Notes: generated by a model not told the origin, from the sequence alone. 64,000 nucleotides of DNA from Cognatazoarcus halotolerans (GCF_009800965.1 NZ_WUAF01000005.1:62001-126000); one strand, 5' to 3'; positions 36,543 through 49,732 are shown, numbered from the stretch's first letter. Numbers and translations: made by a program.

Positions 36543-37745
36543 ATGTACGCAGAACGCGTCCTCTCCGGCATGCGACCAACCGGTCGCCTCCATCTCGGCC
36601 ACTATCATGGCGTCCTGAAGAACTGGGTGAAGCTGCAGGCCGAATATCCCTGCCTGTTTTTCGTTGCCGATTGGCACGCCCTGACGACCGCATACGATGA
36701 TCCGAGGGTGATCGAGGAAAGTGTCTGGGACATGCTCGTCGATTGGTTGGCCGCCGGCGTGGACCCGGCGCAGGCAACGATGTTCATTCAGTCCCGGGTG
36801 CCCGAGCATGCCGAATTGCACCTGTTGCTGTCGATGATGTGTCCGCTTGGCTGGCTCGAACGCGTGCCAACCTACAAGGACCAGCAGGAAAAGCTCAGTG
36901 ACAAGGATTTGTCGACCTACGGCTTTCTCGGCTATCCGCTGTTGCAGTCAGCCGACATTCTCATCTATCGCGCCGACAAGGTGCCGGTTGGTGAGGATCA
37001 GGTTCCTCACGTGGAGTTTACCCGCGAGGTCGCACGACGCTTCAATCATCTCTACGGCAGGGAGCCGGGGTTCGAGGAAAAGGCGCGCGAAGCGGTACGA
37101 AAGCTGGGCTCGAAGCGGGCTAAGCTTTATGAGGAGCTCCGGACCCGTTTTCTTCAGGACGGCGAGGAGACCGCCCTGGAGCAGGCGCGGGCTCTGCTGG
37201 AGGAAACACAGAATCTCAGCCTCGGTGATCGCGAACGCCTATACGGGCACCTGGAAGGAGGCGGCAAGATGATTCTCGCCGAGCCCGATGCTTTGCTGAC
37301 TGAAGCAGCAAGGATGCCCGGGCTGGACGGGGCGAAGATGTCCAAGTCCTACGGCAACACGATCTTCCTGCGGGAAGATCCGGAGTCGATCACCAAGAAG
37401 ATTCGTACCATGCAGACCGATCCGGCCCGCGTGCGACGTACCGATCCGGGGGATCCGGAGAAATGCCCGGTGTGGCAGTTCCATCAGATCTATAGCGATG
37501 ATGCGACTCGCAACTGGGTTCAGCAGGGCTGTCGAAGCGCGGGTATCGGCTGCCTTGATTGCAAGCAGCCGGTTGTCGAGGCAGTGTTGAGTGAGCAGGC
37601 CGTCATGCGCGAGCGGGCCCAGCCCTACGTGGACGATCCGACGCTGGTCCGCAACATCATTGCCGACGGTTGCGAGCGGGCACGCAAACTCGCACAGGAA
37701 ACCATGCGGGACGTACGCGAGGCGATGGGGCTCGATTACGGTTGA
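36543..37745 (+). CDS. trpS: Tryptophanyl-tRNA synthetase
   Basis: Class I synthetase charging tRNA-Trp, 400 residues. The HIGH-like motif is in TGRLHLGHYHGVLKNW and the KMSKS motif in DGAKMSKSYGN. The length is greater than the 330-residue E. coli type, owing to an insert around 170-230 (LYEELRTRFLQDGEETALEQ) and a longer C-terminal part, as in other Betaproteobacteria. The start is the ATG at 36543, 8 bases after the M50 stop; a TTG at 36531 is less likely. Confidence 0.96.
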   Translation: MYAERVLSGMRPTGRLHLGHYHGVLKNWVKLQAEYPCLFFVADWHALTTAYDDPRVIEESVWDMLVDWLAAGVDPAQATMFIQSRVPEHAELHLLLSMMCPLGWLERVPTYKDQQEKLSDKDLSTYGFLGYPLLQSADILIYRADKVPVGEDQVPHVEFTREVARRFNHLYGREPGFEEKAREAVRKLGSKRAKLYEELRTRFLQDGEETALEQARALLEETQNLSLGDRERLYGHLEGGGKMILAEPDALLTEAARMPGLDGAKMSKSYGNTIFLREDPESITKKIRTMQTDPARVRRTDPGDPEKCPVWQFHQIYSDDATRNWVQQGCRSAGIGCLDCKQPVVEAVLSEQAVMRERAQPYVDDPTLVRNIIADGCERARKLAQETMRDVREAMGLDYG

Positions 37746-37793
37746 CCGCGGTCGACCCGATCGGTCCGTTCGGCTTCCGGCAATGCAACACGC

Positions 37794-38627
37794 ATGAATC
37801 TTCCCCTCGAGCTCGTCCCGGTCGAAACGCCAGCCCAGCTGGCGGCGGTGGCGCGTCTGTATGGCGAGCCCCTGATGGAGTTTCCGAAAGATCTCTACAT
37901 CCCGCCGGGCGCGCTCGAGATCATTCTCGATGCATTCGAGGGGCCGCTCGATCTGTTGCTTTACCTGATCCGCAGGGCCAACCTGAACGTTCTCGATATC
38001 CCGATGGCGCCATTGACCGCGCAGTATCTGGTCTATGTGGAGGCGATGCGGGCGAGCAACCTCGAACTGGCAGCGGAATATCTCTTGATGGCAGCGATGC
38101 TGCTCGAGATAAAATCGCGCTTGTTACTCCCGAGGCCGGCTTCCGGCTCCAGCGATGACGAAGTCGATCCGCGGGCGGAGCTTGTGCGACGCTTGCTTGA
38201 GTACGAGCAGACCAAACTGGCTGCCGCGAAGCTCGATGCGATGCCGCGGGTGGACAGGGACTTCGAATGGGTCAGCGTGTTCGTGGCGGAAAAGCTCGTC
38301 GAGCGGCAGCCCGAGGTCAGCCTCCACGACTTGCAGCACGCCTGGCTCAGAATGGTAAGGAAGGCGCGACTGACTCAGCACCATCGGGTTGATCGCGAGG
38401 AGCTTTCGGTGCGGGAACACATGACCGCGATCATGCGCAAGTTGCAGGGCGGTGATTTCGTGGTGTTCGATACGCTGTTTGACCCATCGATAGGCGTGCC
38501 GGCACTCGTCGTCAGCTTTCTCGCGGTGCTGGAACTGGTGAAGGAAAGGCTGGTGGCTTGCATGCAGAACGAACCGTTCGCTCCGATCTACGTGAAGTTG
38601 AACGATGCAGAAACCGAGCTCGCCTGA
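37794..38627 (+). CDS. scpA: Segregation and condensation protein A
   Basis: Kleisin subunit of the SMC-ScpAB condensin that organises and segregates the chromosome; 277 residues. The family N-terminus is seen in [20 protein letters not shown], followed by [20 protein letters not shown]. The C-terminal winged helix includes [16 protein letters not shown]. The gene overlaps scpB by 23 bp. Confidence 0.95.
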   Translation: MNLPLELVPVETPAQLAAVARLYGEPLMEFPKDLYIPPGALEIILDAFEGPLDLLLYLIRRANLNVLDIPMAPLTAQYLVYVEAMRASNLELAAEYLLMAAMLLEIKSRLLLPRPASGSSDDEVDPRAELVRRLLEYEQTKLAAAKLDAMPRVDRDFEWVSVFVAEKLVERQPEVSLHDLQHAWLRMVRKARLTQHHRVDREELSVREHMTAIMRKLQGGDFVVFDTLFDPSIGVPALVVSFLAVLELVKERLVACMQNEPFAPIYVKLNDAETELA

Positions 38628-39204
38628 GGCGTTCAAGCTGGTTCTCGAAACGGCACTGTTCGCTGCCCCGGTGCCGCTTTCGGTTGCCCGTCTGAGACAG
38701 TTGTTCGAGGAAGATCCGGGGCCGGATCTTGTCCGCCGGTTGCTCGAGGAATTGAGGGAAATGTGGTCGGATCGCGGGATTGAGCTCGCCCAGGTTGCCG
38801 GCGGTTGGCGTTTCCGTACCCGGCCGGAGTATCAGGAATATCTCGATCGCCTGAAGGAAGAGCGGCCGCCACGATACTCCAGGGCAGTACTCGAAACACT
38901 GGCGATCATTGCCTATCGGCAGCCCGTGACGCGCGGTGACATCGAGGAAATCCGAGGCGTCGCGGTGTCCACGAACGTCATCAAGACTCTGGAGTCCCGT
39001 GGTTGGGTCGATGTTGTCGGATATCGTGATCAACCTGGTCGTCCGGCGTTGCTGGCAACGACGCGCAGATTCCTCGATGATCTCGGACTGCGCAGTCTGA
39101 CCGAGTTGCCGCCGCTAACCGAAATTGAAAGGATCATGGATCTTGTCGAATTACCGCAAATCGGGCCGGCCGAGACCGGCGACACCGAAAACACCGAAGG
39201 CTGA
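38605..39204 (+). CDS. scpB: Segregation and condensation protein B
   Basis: Partner of ScpA in the SMC condensin, 199 residues, two winged-helix domains. The typical segment is [20 protein letters not shown], then [20 protein letters not shown] and [20 protein letters not shown]. It starts within the scpA end; its own end overlaps the rluB start by about 62 bp. Confidence 0.95.
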   Translation: MQKPSSPEAFKLVLETALFAAPVPLSVARLRQLFEEDPGPDLVRRLLEELREMWSDRGIELAQVAGGWRFRTRPEYQEYLDRLKEERPPRYSRAVLETLAIIAYRQPVTRGDIEEIRGVAVSTNVIKTLESRGWVDVVGYRDQPGRPALLATTRRFLDDLGLRSLTELPPLTEIERIMDLVELPQIGPAETGDTENTEG

Positions 39205-40039
39205 AGCCAGCGCACGCAGTGCGCGATCCGCAGCGCCATCACCGGGGCGTCGTGGCCCGCAGGCACGTGACGCCGAGCCGGAGCGACTGCAGAAGGTGCT
39301 CGCGCAGACCGGCGTGGCATCCCGCCGCGAGGTCGAAGAGATGATTGCCGCGGGGCGCATATCGGTCAATGGAGAGACCGCAACGATCGGGCAGAAAATC
39401 GGTCCGCTGGACCGGGTGCGGGTGAACGGCAAGCTGGTAAACATCCAGTTCGAAATCAAGGTGCCGCGCGTGCTCCTTTATCACAAGCCGGATGGCGAGA
39501 TCGTCTCGAGGGATGACCCCGAAGGCAGAGTTTCGGTATTCGATCGTCTTCCAGCTCTGCGCAGGGGACGCTGGATCGCCGTTGGCAGGCTGGACGTGAA
39601 TACCTCGGGCTTGCTGCTGTTCACCAATGATGGCGAGTTGGCGAATCGCCTGATGCATCCTCGTTACGAGCTTGAACGCGAGTATGCCGCGCGTCTTCTG
39701 GGCTCGCTCGATGAGGCGCAGATCGCTTTGCTCAAGAATGGTATCGAACTGGACGACGGCATTGCGCGTTTCAACGAGGTTGCAGATGCCGGGGGCGAAG
39801 GCGTCAATCATTGGTACCACGTTACGATCTCCGAAGGGCGTAACCGGGAGGTTCGGCGCATGTTCGAAGCGGTCGGCCTCACCGTCAGTCGGCTGATGCG
39901 TCTGCGCTACGGCCCGGTGCGCCTGCCGTCTCGGCTCAAGCGTGGCATGTGGCAGGAAATGGATGTGCGTGAAGCTTGCTCACTTGCGGGAATTCCGGTG
40001 CCGCAGGCAGCCGTTGCGCGTGAAAGGGGCAGTCGATGA
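39143..40039 (+). CDS. rluB: 23S rRNA pseudouridine synthase RluB
   Basis: Modifies U2605 of 23S rRNA (E. coli numbering). About 298 residues, with a basic Pro/Ala/Lys-rich N-terminal tail (1-50), an S4 RNA-binding domain ([20 protein letters not shown]), and a catalytic domain with the active-site Asp in [17 protein letters not shown]. The frame has no ATG before the S4 domain. The TTG at 39143 has AAAGGATC upstream and is the best start; another TTG at 39125 is possible. Either way the beginning lies inside scpB. Confidence 0.9.
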   Translation: MSNYRKSGRPRPATPKTPKAEASARSARSAAPSPGRRGPQARDAEPERLQKVLAQTGVASRREVEEMIAAGRISVNGETATIGQKIGPLDRVRVNGKLVNIQFEIKVPRVLLYHKPDGEIVSRDDPEGRVSVFDRLPALRRGRWIAVGRLDVNTSGLLLFTNDGELANRLMHPRYELEREYAARLLGSLDEAQIALLKNGIELDDGIARFNEVADAGGEGVNHWYHVTISEGRNREVRRMFEAVGLTVSRLMRLRYGPVRLPSRLKRGMWQEMDVREACSLAGIPVPQAAVARERGSR

Positions 40040-40130
40040 GTTTGCGCCGCAAATAGGGCGCTGATATACTTTGCCGGCTTTGATGGCGCGAATGCCGTCA
40101 AAGCACGTTTTTCCGGTTGAGTACAACAGG

Positions 40131-40154
40131 AATGGGCGTAATGCCCATTTTTTT
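40131..40154 (+). terminator. Leader hairpin with T-run upstream of rimP (attenuator-like)
   Basis: Stem AATGGGC / GCCCATT with loop GTAAT, followed by TTTTTT, ending 17 bases before the rimP ATG. It looks like an intrinsic terminator placed inside the leader of an essential operon, so it may act as an attenuator, like the rimP-leader motif reported in other proteobacteria. It could also simply end rluB transcription. Confidence 0.7.
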
Positions 40155-40170
40155 ATTTGTGGGTTCCGTT

Positions 40171-40599
40171 ATGGATCTGGTCGGATTGGTCGAGCAGGTG
40201 GTCGGTGGTCTCGGTTACGAACTCGTCGACCTCGAGATGTCGCCGAAAGGGCGGCTGCTGCGTGTGTTCATCGATATCGAACGCGGCATTACCGTGGACG
40301 ACTGCGCTACCGTGAGCAATCAGCTTACGCGCGTCTTCGAAGTCGAGAACGTGGACTACGATCGACTCGAGGTGTCTTCGCCTGGTCTCGACCGCCCGCT
40401 GAAGAAAGAGGCGGATTTCACGCGTTTTGCGGGAGAGCAGGTGCAAATCAGAACCCGGCTGCCAATCGGAAATCAGAGAAATTTCAGCGGCGTGCTCGAA
40501 GGGTTGAGAGATGGCGTGGTGGTGTTGAGAACGGATGCCGGTGAGCAAACTTTCCCCTTCGACGAGGTTGAGAAAGCTCGCCTTGTCCCTCAGTTTTAA
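40171..40599 (+). CDS. rimP: Ribosome maturation factor RimP
   Basis: Needed for 30S maturation; 142 residues. Family segments are LGYELVDLEMSPKGRLLRVF and DRLEVSSPGLDRPLKKEADF. First gene of the rimP-nusA-infB-rbfA-truB-rpsO-pnp cluster. The ATG at 40171 (MDLVGLVEQVV) fits the family; an upstream start at 40117 would cross the leader hairpin. Confidence 0.96.
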   Translation: MDLVGLVEQVVGGLGYELVDLEMSPKGRLLRVFIDIERGITVDDCATVSNQLTRVFEVENVDYDRLEVSSPGLDRPLKKEADFTRFAGEQVQIRTRLPIGNQRNFSGVLEGLRDGVVVLRTDAGEQTFPFDEVEKARLVPQF

Positions 40600-40624
40600 G
40601 CATACGGATGTGGAGATCTGAACA

Positions 40625-42100
40625 ATGAGCCGCGAAATTCTGCTGCTTGTGGATGCCTTGGCACGCGAAAAAAATGTTGCGAAGGAGATTGTTTTCGCTG
40701 CCCTCGAGTCCGCACTCGCATCCGCTACCAAGAAGCGCATCCACGATGATGCCGACGTGCGTGTGACGATCGACCGCGAGACCGGCGATTACGAGTCATA
40801 CCGCCGCTGGAAGGTGTTGCCCGATGAAGAGGTGACCAATGACGAGGCCGAGATCGGTCTCATTGATGCGCGCGAAGAGATTGGCGATGTCCAGGTGGAC
40901 GATTATGTCGAGGAGCCGCTCGAGCCGATCGATTTCGGCCGTATTGGTGCGCAGGCGGCCAAACAGGTCATTTTGCAGAAGATCCGCGATGCCGAGCGCG
41001 AGCAGATCCTGAATGATTTTCTCGAGCGCAAGGAGCATCTGGTCTCGGGAAGCATCAAACGCATGGAGCGGGGGAACGCGATCATCGAGGTGGGCAGGAT
41101 GGAAGCCGTCCTGCCGCGCGACCAGATGATTCCGCGCGAAAACCTGCGCGTGGGAGATCGTGTAAAGGCATTCCTGCTGCGCATTGACCGTAGTGCGAGG
41201 GGGCCGCAACTGATTCTCTCGCGCACGGCCCCCGAGTTTCTCGTCAAGCTTTTCGAACTGGAAGTGCCCGAGATCGAGGATGGTCTGCTGGAGATCAAGG
41301 CGTGCGCACGCGATCCCGGGCTCCGTGCCAAGATCGGCGTCAAATCGAACGATCAGCGGGTTGACCCGATTGGCACCTGCGTTGGTTTGCGCGGTTCGCG
41401 CGTGACGGCGGTGCGGAACGAGATCGGTGGTGAGAATATCGACATCGTGCTTTGGGCGGCTGATCCGGCTCAGTTCGTGATTGCCGCGCTTCAGCCCGCT
41501 GAGGTGACCTCGATCGTGGTCGACGAGGAAACCCACAGCATGGATGTAGTGGTCGACGAAAACAATCTGGCGATCGCGATCGGCCGCAACGGCCAGAACG
41601 TGAAGCTTGCATCCGAGTTGACCGGCTGGGCGATCAACCTGATGACGGTCGAGGAGTCGGTGCAACGCTCCGAGCAGGAACATGCGGACGTGCGTGGACT
41701 GTTCATGGAAAAGCTGGATGTGGATGAGGAAGTCGCGGACATTCTCATTGACGAGGGTTTCTCGTCCATTGAGGAAGTGGCGTACGTGCCACTGGCCGAA
41801 ATGCTTGAGATCGAGGCCTTTGATGAGGATACGGTCAACGAGTTGCGCAATCGTGCCCGTAACGTTCTTCTGACCGAGGCCATCGTCACGGAAGAGCAGC
41901 TCGAGAACGTCTCTGAAGACTTGCTCTCCCTTGATGGAATGGATAAACAGCTGGCCGCCAGCCTTGCGCAACACGATGTGCGCACCCGTGACGATCTTGC
42001 CGATCTGGCGGTCGACGAGTTGGTGGAAATGGCCGGTATCGACGAAGAGCGCGCCAAGGCACTCATTACGGTTGCCCGTGCGCACTGGTTCGAGCAATGA
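40625..42100 (+). CDS. nusA: Transcription termination/antitermination factor NusA
   Basis: Binds RNA polymerase and modulates pausing, termination and antitermination; 491 residues. Order: N-terminal polymerase-binding domain, S1 domain ([20 protein letters not shown]), two KH domains ([19 protein letters not shown] and [20 protein letters not shown]), and two C-terminal acidic repeats typical of proteobacterial NusA ([20 protein letters not shown] and [20 protein letters not shown]). Confidence 0.98.
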   Translation: MSREILLLVDALAREKNVAKEIVFAALESALASATKKRIHDDADVRVTIDRETGDYESYRRWKVLPDEEVTNDEAEIGLIDAREEIGDVQVDDYVEEPLEPIDFGRIGAQAAKQVILQKIRDAEREQILNDFLERKEHLVSGSIKRMERGNAIIEVGRMEAVLPRDQMIPRENLRVGDRVKAFLLRIDRSARGPQLILSRTAPEFLVKLFELEVPEIEDGLLEIKACARDPGLRAKIGVKSNDQRVDPIGTCVGLRGSRVTAVRNEIGGENIDIVLWAADPAQFVIAALQPAEVTSIVVDEETHSMDVVVDENNLAIAIGRNGQNVKLASELTGWAINLMTVEESVQRSEQEHADVRGLFMEKLDVDEEVADILIDEGFSSIEEVAYVPLAEMLEIEAFDEDTVNELRNRARNVLLTEAIVTEEQLENVSEDLLSLDGMDKQLAASLAQHDVRTRDDLADLAVDELVEMAGIDEERAKALITVARAHWFEQ

Positions 42101-42113
42101 CGGAGGGAGCAGT

Positions 42114-44918
<2,805 letters not shown>

Positions 44919-44921
44919 GCG

Positions 44922-45293
44922 ATGCCGAAGGAGTTTTCCCGCAGCCAGCGCGTCGCCGAACAGATCCGGCGCGAGCTGGCCGAGTTGATCCGGCTGGAGC
45001 TGAAGGATCCGAGGGTGGGTATGGTTTCGATCACCGAAGTTCAGGTGACTCCCGACTACGCCCACGCAAAGGTTTTCTTCAGTTCGATGAGCGGAGAAGA
45101 GGGCCTGCCCGAAGTCGTCGCGGGGCTGCAACGATCGAGTGGTTTTCTGAGACGCGAGCTTGGCAAGCGAATTCGCATCCATACCCTGCCGCAACTGCAC
45201 TTCGAGTACGACAAGTCGATCGAACAGGGTGCCAGACTGACGCGCCTGATCGACGAAGCGGTACGCTCCGATCATCACGACGACGAGGCCTGA
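44922..45293 (+). CDS. rbfA: Ribosome-binding factor A
   Basis: A 30S assembly and cold-adaptation factor of 123 residues with one KH-like domain: RSQRVAEQIRRELAELIRLE, then LKDPRVGMVSITEVQVTPDY and HTLPQLHFEYDKSIEQGARL. It starts 3 bases after infB stops. Confidence 0.96.
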   Translation: MPKEFSRSQRVAEQIRRELAELIRLELKDPRVGMVSITEVQVTPDYAHAKVFFSSMSGEEGLPEVVAGLQRSSGFLRRELGKRIRIHTLPQLHFEYDKSIEQGARLTRLIDEAVRSDHHDDEA

Positions 45294-45301
45294 GCGGCGC
45301 C

Positions 45302-46222
45302 ATGAATCAGCGACGCCGGCCGCCGCGCCGGCTTGTGAATGGCGTGCTCATGCTCGACAAACCCTTTGGTATGTCGTCCAACGATGCGTTGCAGAAAGCA
45401 CGACGCCTCTTGAACGCTGCAAAGGCTGGGCATACGGGTACGCTTGATCCGATGGCAACAGGTTTGCTGCCGTTGACCTTCGGTGAAGCGACCAAATTTT
45501 CACAGACGTTGCTTGATGCGGACAAGGGTTATATCGCCGATGTACGACTGGGCGTCACCACAACGACGGGTGATGCCGAAGGCGAGTTGATCGAAGAGCG
45601 CTCCGTTTTGGTGAGCGCGGCCGAGATCGAACAGGCCTTCACTTCGTTCACGGGGGAAATCGATCAGATCCCACCGATGTTTTCGGCATTGAAGCGGGAC
45701 GGCAAGCCACTTTACGAGTACGCGCGTGCCGGCATCGAACTCGAGCGCGCGCCGCGTAGGGTGTCGATATATCAGCTGAGGCTTTTGTCATTCTCGGGTG
45801 ATGGTTTTGTCATGGAGGTGTGCTGCAGCAAAGGCACCTATATCCGCACGCTGGCAGAGGACATTGGTCGGGTGCTGGGGTGCGGGGCGCATTTGCGAGG
45901 TTTGCGGCGCACGTCGATTGGCCCGTTCGCGGTGGCCTCCGCGATCGATTTCGAGCGGCTCGAGGCGGCAGCTGAGTTCGAACGGGAAGGCCTGCTTGCG
46001 CCGGTTGATGCGTTGCTGGCAGACCTGCCCATCGAGTGTCTCGACCCGGGCGAGACGGGAATTCTGCTCAACGGCGGGAGGTTGAAACGTTCGGCCACCC
46101 CCGCTGGGCGTTACAGGGCATACGGACCGAATGGTTTTATCGGCCTTGCCGAATTGCGCGCGGATGGTTTCATGGTCCCTCTGCGACTGCTGTCCACCCA
46201 GGTTCAGGAAGAAAAAGCATGA
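45302..46222 (+). CDS. truB: tRNA pseudouridine(55) synthase TruB
   Basis: Modifies U55 in the T loop of tRNAs; 306 residues. The catalytic Asp is in AGHTGTLDPMATGLLPLTFG. The N-terminal VNGVLMLDKPFGMSSNDALQ and GTYIRTLAEDIGRVLGCGAH are typical. The ATG at 45302 lies 8 bases after the rbfA stop. A short C-terminal PUA-like segment is present. Confidence 0.96.
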   Translation: MNQRRRPPRRLVNGVLMLDKPFGMSSNDALQKARRLLNAAKAGHTGTLDPMATGLLPLTFGEATKFSQTLLDADKGYIADVRLGVTTTTGDAEGELIEERSVLVSAAEIEQAFTSFTGEIDQIPPMFSALKRDGKPLYEYARAGIELERAPRRVSIYQLRLLSFSGDGFVMEVCCSKGTYIRTLAEDIGRVLGCGAHLRGLRRTSIGPFAVASAIDFERLEAAAEFEREGLLAPVDALLADLPIECLDPGETGILLNGGRLKRSATPAGRYRAYGPNGFIGLAELRADGFMVPLRLLSTQVQEEKA

Positions 46223-46228
46223 TCTTTC

Positions 46229-46258
46229 TTGAGCTTGCGCGTACAGCGCAGGTATAAT
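46229..46258 (+). promoter_or_regulatory. Sigma-70 promoter of rpsO
   Basis: TTGAGC (46229-46234), an 18-base spacer and a perfect TATAAT (46253-46258), immediately after truB and about 50 bases before the rpsO ATG. Confidence 0.75.
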
Positions 46259-46307
46259 CCGCGCTTTCTGAAATGCAGAAACAACTGAGTAAAGAGTAAA
46301 CAAGCAC

Positions 46308-46577
46308 ATGGCTCTCGAATCCGCACAAAAAACGCAAATCGTTGCCGATTTCCAGCGCGCTCAGGGCGACACTGGTTCTCCCGAAGTCCAGGTTGCGCTT
46401 CTGACCGCCCGCATCAACGGTCTGACCGGTCACTTCAAGTCGCACGCCAAGGATCACCATTCCCGCCGTGGTCTGCTCAAGATGGTCAGCCAGCGCCGCA
46501 AGCTGCTCGACTACCTCAAGCGCACCAATGCAGACAGCTATCGTGGTCTGATCGAGCGCCTGGGCCTGCGCAAGTAA
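46308..46577 (+). CDS. rpsO: 30S ribosomal protein S15
   Basis: An 89-residue primary rRNA-binding protein. The whole length matches the family, e.g. [40 protein letters not shown] and [12 protein letters not shown]. It has its own promoter after truB. Confidence 0.98.
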   Translation: MALESAQKTQIVADFQRAQGDTGSPEVQVALLTARINGLTGHFKSHAKDHHSRRGLLKMVSQRRKLLDYLKRTNADSYRGLIERLGLRK

Positions 46578-46634
46578 AAGTCAGGCGACTTGGCATGCCC
46601 TTGGTGCATCTTCCGGGCAGGTCATTCAGTCAAG

Positions 46635-46674
46635 CCGGCGTGAGCCTTGCAGGGCCGCGCCGGTTTTGTTTTTT
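46635..46674 (+). terminator. Intrinsic terminator after rpsO
   Basis: Stem CCGGCG / CGCCGG with a 17-base, internally GC-rich loop, followed by TTTTGTTTTTT. In E. coli a terminator at the same place separates rpsO from pnp with partial read-through. Confidence 0.75.
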
Positions 46675-46753
46675 GCCGGTCTGATCCACTCGGATCCGCG
46701 TCCGGCCGGAGCAGCGTAAATTTGCTGCCCATCAGCTAATGAGAGGATATCCC

Positions 46754-48856
46754 TTGCCTAAAGCCATTCAAAAATCATTTCAGTACGGCGCTCATACGGT
46801 CATCATGGAAACCGGCGAGGTTGCTCGCCAGGCGCATGGTGCCGTGCTTGTAAACGTCGACGACACCGTCGTCCTCGCGACCGTCGTCGCAGCCAAGGAA
46901 GCCCGCCCGGGTCAGGATTTTTTTCCGCTCACCGTTGATTACGTGGAAAAGGTCTATGCCGCAGGGCGTATTCCGGGTGGGTTCTTCAAACGCGAAGGGC
47001 GCCCGACTGAAAAGGAAATTCTGACCTGCCGCTTGATCGATCGTCCGATTCGTCCGCTTTTCCCGGAAGGCTTTTACAACGAAGTCCAAGTCATCGTACA
47101 GGTGCTCTCGCTCAATCCGGAAATCGATTCCGACATCCCCGCGATGATTGCTGCATCTGCTGCCCTGGCGATTTCCGGTATCCCGTTCAGCGGCCCGATC
47201 GGTGCCTGTCGCGTCGGCTACGACAATGGCGAGTACATCCTCAATCCGACGGCCACGCAGCTGCAGACAAGCAAGCTCAACCTGGTCGTTGCCGGTACCG
47301 AAGTCGGTGTGCTCATGGTCGAATCGGAGGCGCAGGAGCTGCCGGAGGATGTGATGCTTGGTGGCGTGGTATTCGGCCACCAGCAGATGCAGGCAGCAAT
47401 CCAGGCGATCAACGAACTCGTGGAAGTGGCAGGCAAACCCGAATGGGAGTGGCAAGCTCCCCCGAAAGACGAGGTGCTGATCGCGCGTGTCAACGAACTC
47501 GCGGCCTCGCAGATCGCGGATGCATTCCAGCTTACCAGCAAGCAGGAGCGGACCCAGCGACTGGGCGAAATCCGCAAGGCGGTCCGCGCTGCGGTGAGCG
47601 AGGGGGTCGAGAACCCGCCCTCCGACAATGATCTCAAGAACATCCTTTTCGACATCGAAGCGGGGGTTGTTCGCAGTCGTATCCTCAATGGCGAGCCACG
47701 CATAGACGGTCGCGATACGCGCACCGTTCGACCAATCGACATTCGTGTCGGGGTGCTGCCGCGAACGCACGGCTCGGCGCTGTTCACGCGCGGGGAAACC
47801 CAGGCAATCGTCGTCACCACGCTGGGTACGGGGCGTGATGAACAGATCATCGATGCGCTTGCCGGTGAATACCGTGACCGCTTCATGCTTCACTACAACT
47901 TCCCGCCGTTCTCGACCGGTGAGACCGGCCGTTTCGGTTCTCCCAAGCGTCGTGAGATCGGTCATGGCCGACTAGCGAAGCGTTCGCTCGCGGCGGTTCT
48001 GCCGACCGCACAGGATTTTTCCTACACGATCCGCGTGGTGTCTGAGATCACCGAATCGAATGGTTCCAGCTCGATGGCGTCGGTCTGTGGCGGTTCGCTG
48101 TCAATGATGGATGCGGGTGTGCCGCTCAAGAGCGCTGTTGCCGGTATTGCAATGGGGCTGATCAAGGACGGTGGACGCTTCGCGGTGCTGACCGACATTC
48201 TTGGTGACGAAGATCACCTCGGCGACATGGATTTCAAGGTCGCAGGTACTGAAGATGGCGTAACCGGTCTGCAGATGGACCTCAAGATCGACAGCATCAG
48301 CCCGAGTGTGATGAAGATCGCCCTGGAGCAGGCCAAGGAAGGCCGCCTCCACATTCTCAAGCTCATGAAAGATGCCCTTGATGGAGCGCGCGGCGAGGTG
48401 TCTGACTACGCACCCAGAATGCTGACGATGAAGATCAATCCGGAGAAGATCCGCGATGTGATCGGTAAGGGTGGGGCAGTGATCCGTGGTCTGCAAGAGG
48501 AAACCGGCACGGTCATCGAGATCGAGGACGATGGATCGATCACGATTTCGTCGGTGAGTGCGGAAGGTGCCCAGGCGGCAAAAGCAAAGATCGAGGAAAT
48601 CACCGCCGAGGTCGAGGTTGGTCGGGTCTATGAAGGCACGGTACTTCGTATCCTGGATTTCGGTGCCATCGTCAGTGTGCTGCCGGGGCGTGACGGCCTG
48701 TTGCATGTCTCGCAGATTGCGAATGAACGCGTGAACAATGTGTCCGATTATCTGAAGGAAGGACAGGTGGTGCGCGTGAAGGTCCTCGAGACGGATGAAA
48801 AGGGTCGAATTCGTCTCAGCATGAAGGCGCTGATCGAAAGCAACGCCACGTCCTGA
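46754..48856 (+). CDS. pnp: Polyribonucleotide nucleotidyltransferase (PNPase)
   Basis: A phosphorolytic 3'-5' exoribonuclease, trimer, part of the degradosome; 700 residues. Two RNase PH domains are present (the first with [20 protein letters not shown], the second with [20 protein letters not shown] and [20 protein letters not shown]), then a KH domain ([20 protein letters not shown]) and an S1 domain ([20 protein letters not shown]). I chose the TTG at 46754 because GAGAGGA lies 7 bases before it and the residues after it match PNPase starts; an ATG at 46739 would add MRGYP. Confidence 0.97.
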   Translation: MPKAIQKSFQYGAHTVIMETGEVARQAHGAVLVNVDDTVVLATVVAAKEARPGQDFFPLTVDYVEKVYAAGRIPGGFFKREGRPTEKEILTCRLIDRPIRPLFPEGFYNEVQVIVQVLSLNPEIDSDIPAMIAASAALAISGIPFSGPIGACRVGYDNGEYILNPTATQLQTSKLNLVVAGTEVGVLMVESEAQELPEDVMLGGVVFGHQQMQAAIQAINELVEVAGKPEWEWQAPPKDEVLIARVNELAASQIADAFQLTSKQERTQRLGEIRKAVRAAVSEGVENPPSDNDLKNILFDIEAGVVRSRILNGEPRIDGRDTRTVRPIDIRVGVLPRTHGSALFTRGETQAIVVTTLGTGRDEQIIDALAGEYRDRFMLHYNFPPFSTGETGRFGSPKRREIGHGRLAKRSLAAVLPTAQDFSYTIRVVSEITESNGSSSMASVCGGSLSMMDAGVPLKSAVAGIAMGLIKDGGRFAVLTDILGDEDHLGDMDFKVAGTEDGVTGLQMDLKIDSISPSVMKIALEQAKEGRLHILKLMKDALDGARGEVSDYAPRMLTMKINPEKIRDVIGKGGAVIRGLQEETGTVIEIEDDGSITISSVSAEGAQAAKAKIEEITAEVEVGRVYEGTVLRILDFGAIVSVLPGRDGLLHVSQIANERVNNVSDYLKEGQVVRVKVLETDEKGRIRLSMKALIESNATS

Positions 48857-48874
48857 TTGATCTAGGGCGTTACG

Positions 48875-48914
48875 GCAAAAGGAAAGGGACGCTTCTGCGT
48901 CCCTTTCCTTTTGC
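48875..48914. terminator. Bidirectional terminator between pnp and dksA
   Basis: A perfect 18-bp stem (GCAAAAGGAAAGGGACGC and its complement) with the 4-base loop TTCT. The T-rich right arm and A-rich left arm serve the two convergent genes. Confidence 0.92.
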
Positions 48915-48973
48915 ATGACCAAGTCGAGAAAATCGAGCGGGCTGCCCCCGCTCCGCTCGTGTCCCCGGGTTCC

Positions 48974-49399
48974 CTATTTCGCGACCTGCCGTTCGCGAAT
49001 CTCTTCCAGCGTCTTGCAGTCGATGCACATCGTTGCCGTAGGACGTGCCTCGAGTCGCTTGAGACCGATCTCGACCCCACAGCTGTCGCAGTAACCATAT
49101 TCGCCGTCGTTTATCCGGTTGAGCGTTTCATCGATCTTCTTGATCAGCTTGCGCTCACGGTCGCGGTTGCGCAATTCGAGCGCAATGTCCGATTCCTGAC
49201 TGGCCCGATCGTTGGGGTCGGCAAAGACGGTTGCCTCGTCCTGCATGGTATGGACCGTGCGCTCGATGTCGCCAACAAGTTCTTGCTTGAGCGTTTCGAG
49301 AATTTCGCGGAAGTGTGCGAGCTGCTTCTCGCTCATGTACTCCTCTCCCTTGGCGGGTACATAGGGAGGGAATTGTTTGTGCAGAGTCTCTTCGGCCAT
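48974..49399 (-). CDS. dksA: RNA polymerase-binding factor DksA
   Basis: A 141-residue secondary-channel factor that works with ppGpp in stringent control. The coiled-coil (about 30-110) includes DEATVFADPNDRASQESDIA, whose acidic tip residues are present. The zinc finger is CDSCGVEIG with MCIDC, all four cysteines intact. The TGT-free start at 49399 (MAEETLHKQFPPYVPAKGEE) fits family members. Confidence 0.96.
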   Translation of the reverse strand: MAEETLHKQFPPYVPAKGEEYMSEKQLAHFREILETLKQELVGDIERTVHTMQDEATVFADPNDRASQESDIALELRNRDRERKLIKKIDETLNRINDGEYGYCDSCGVEIGLKRLEARPTATMCIDCKTLEEIRERQVAK

Positions 49400-49508
49400 G
49401 AGAGCAACTTCCGGTGGGTAAAAGAGTGGCTTTAATAGCAGAAAAAGCAGTCTCCTAGCAAGTGTTAAGCCATGGCCCCGCCAAATGCCGGCGAGTGAAG
49501 AAATACGT

Positions 49509-49537
49509 TTGACGCTGCCCCGGGCTATGTGTATTAT
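49509..49537 (+). promoter_or_regulatory. Promoter of the tRNA Pro-Arg-His operon
   Basis: TTGACG (49509-49514), a 17-base spacer and TATTAT (49532-49537), ending 10 bases before tRNA-Pro. A GC-rich discriminator follows, as expected for stringently controlled stable-RNA promoters. Confidence 0.82.
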
Positions 49538-49547
49538 TCGCGGCTCT

Positions 49548-49624
49548 CGGGGTGTAGCGCAGTCCGGTAGCGCGCTTGCTTTGGGAGCAAGATGTCGGGG
49601 GTTCGAATCCCTCCACCCCGACCA
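49548..49624 (+). tRNA. tRNA-Pro (TGG)
   Basis: A 77-nt cloverleaf. Acceptor CGGGGTG / CACCCCG, anticodon arm CTTGC-TTTGGGA-GCAAG with anticodon TGG, T arm GGGGG-TTCGAAT-CCCTC, and an encoded CCA end. Confidence 0.96.
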
Positions 49625-49655
49625 AAGCTGCCCCTCGAGTTGCCCGCGGAATTAT

Positions 49656-49732
49656 CTGCCCGTAGCTCAACTGGATAGAGCACCGGCCTTCTAAGCCGGG
49701 GGTTACAGGTTCGATTCCTGTCGGGCAGGCCA
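49656..49732 (+). tRNA. tRNA-Arg (TCT)
   Basis: A 77-nt cloverleaf. Acceptor CTGCCCG / CGGGCAG, anticodon arm CCGGC-CTTCTAA-GCCGG with anticodon TCT, T arm ACAGG-TTCGATT-CCTGT, encoded CCA. A short hairpin (49744-49763, GGCTCCGG / CCGGAGCC) separates it from tRNA-His and is probably a processing spacer. Confidence 0.96.

Noticed and set aside
40796-42097. Open frame of 433 codons on the minus strand
   Set aside because: Antisense to nusA and without recognisable domains.
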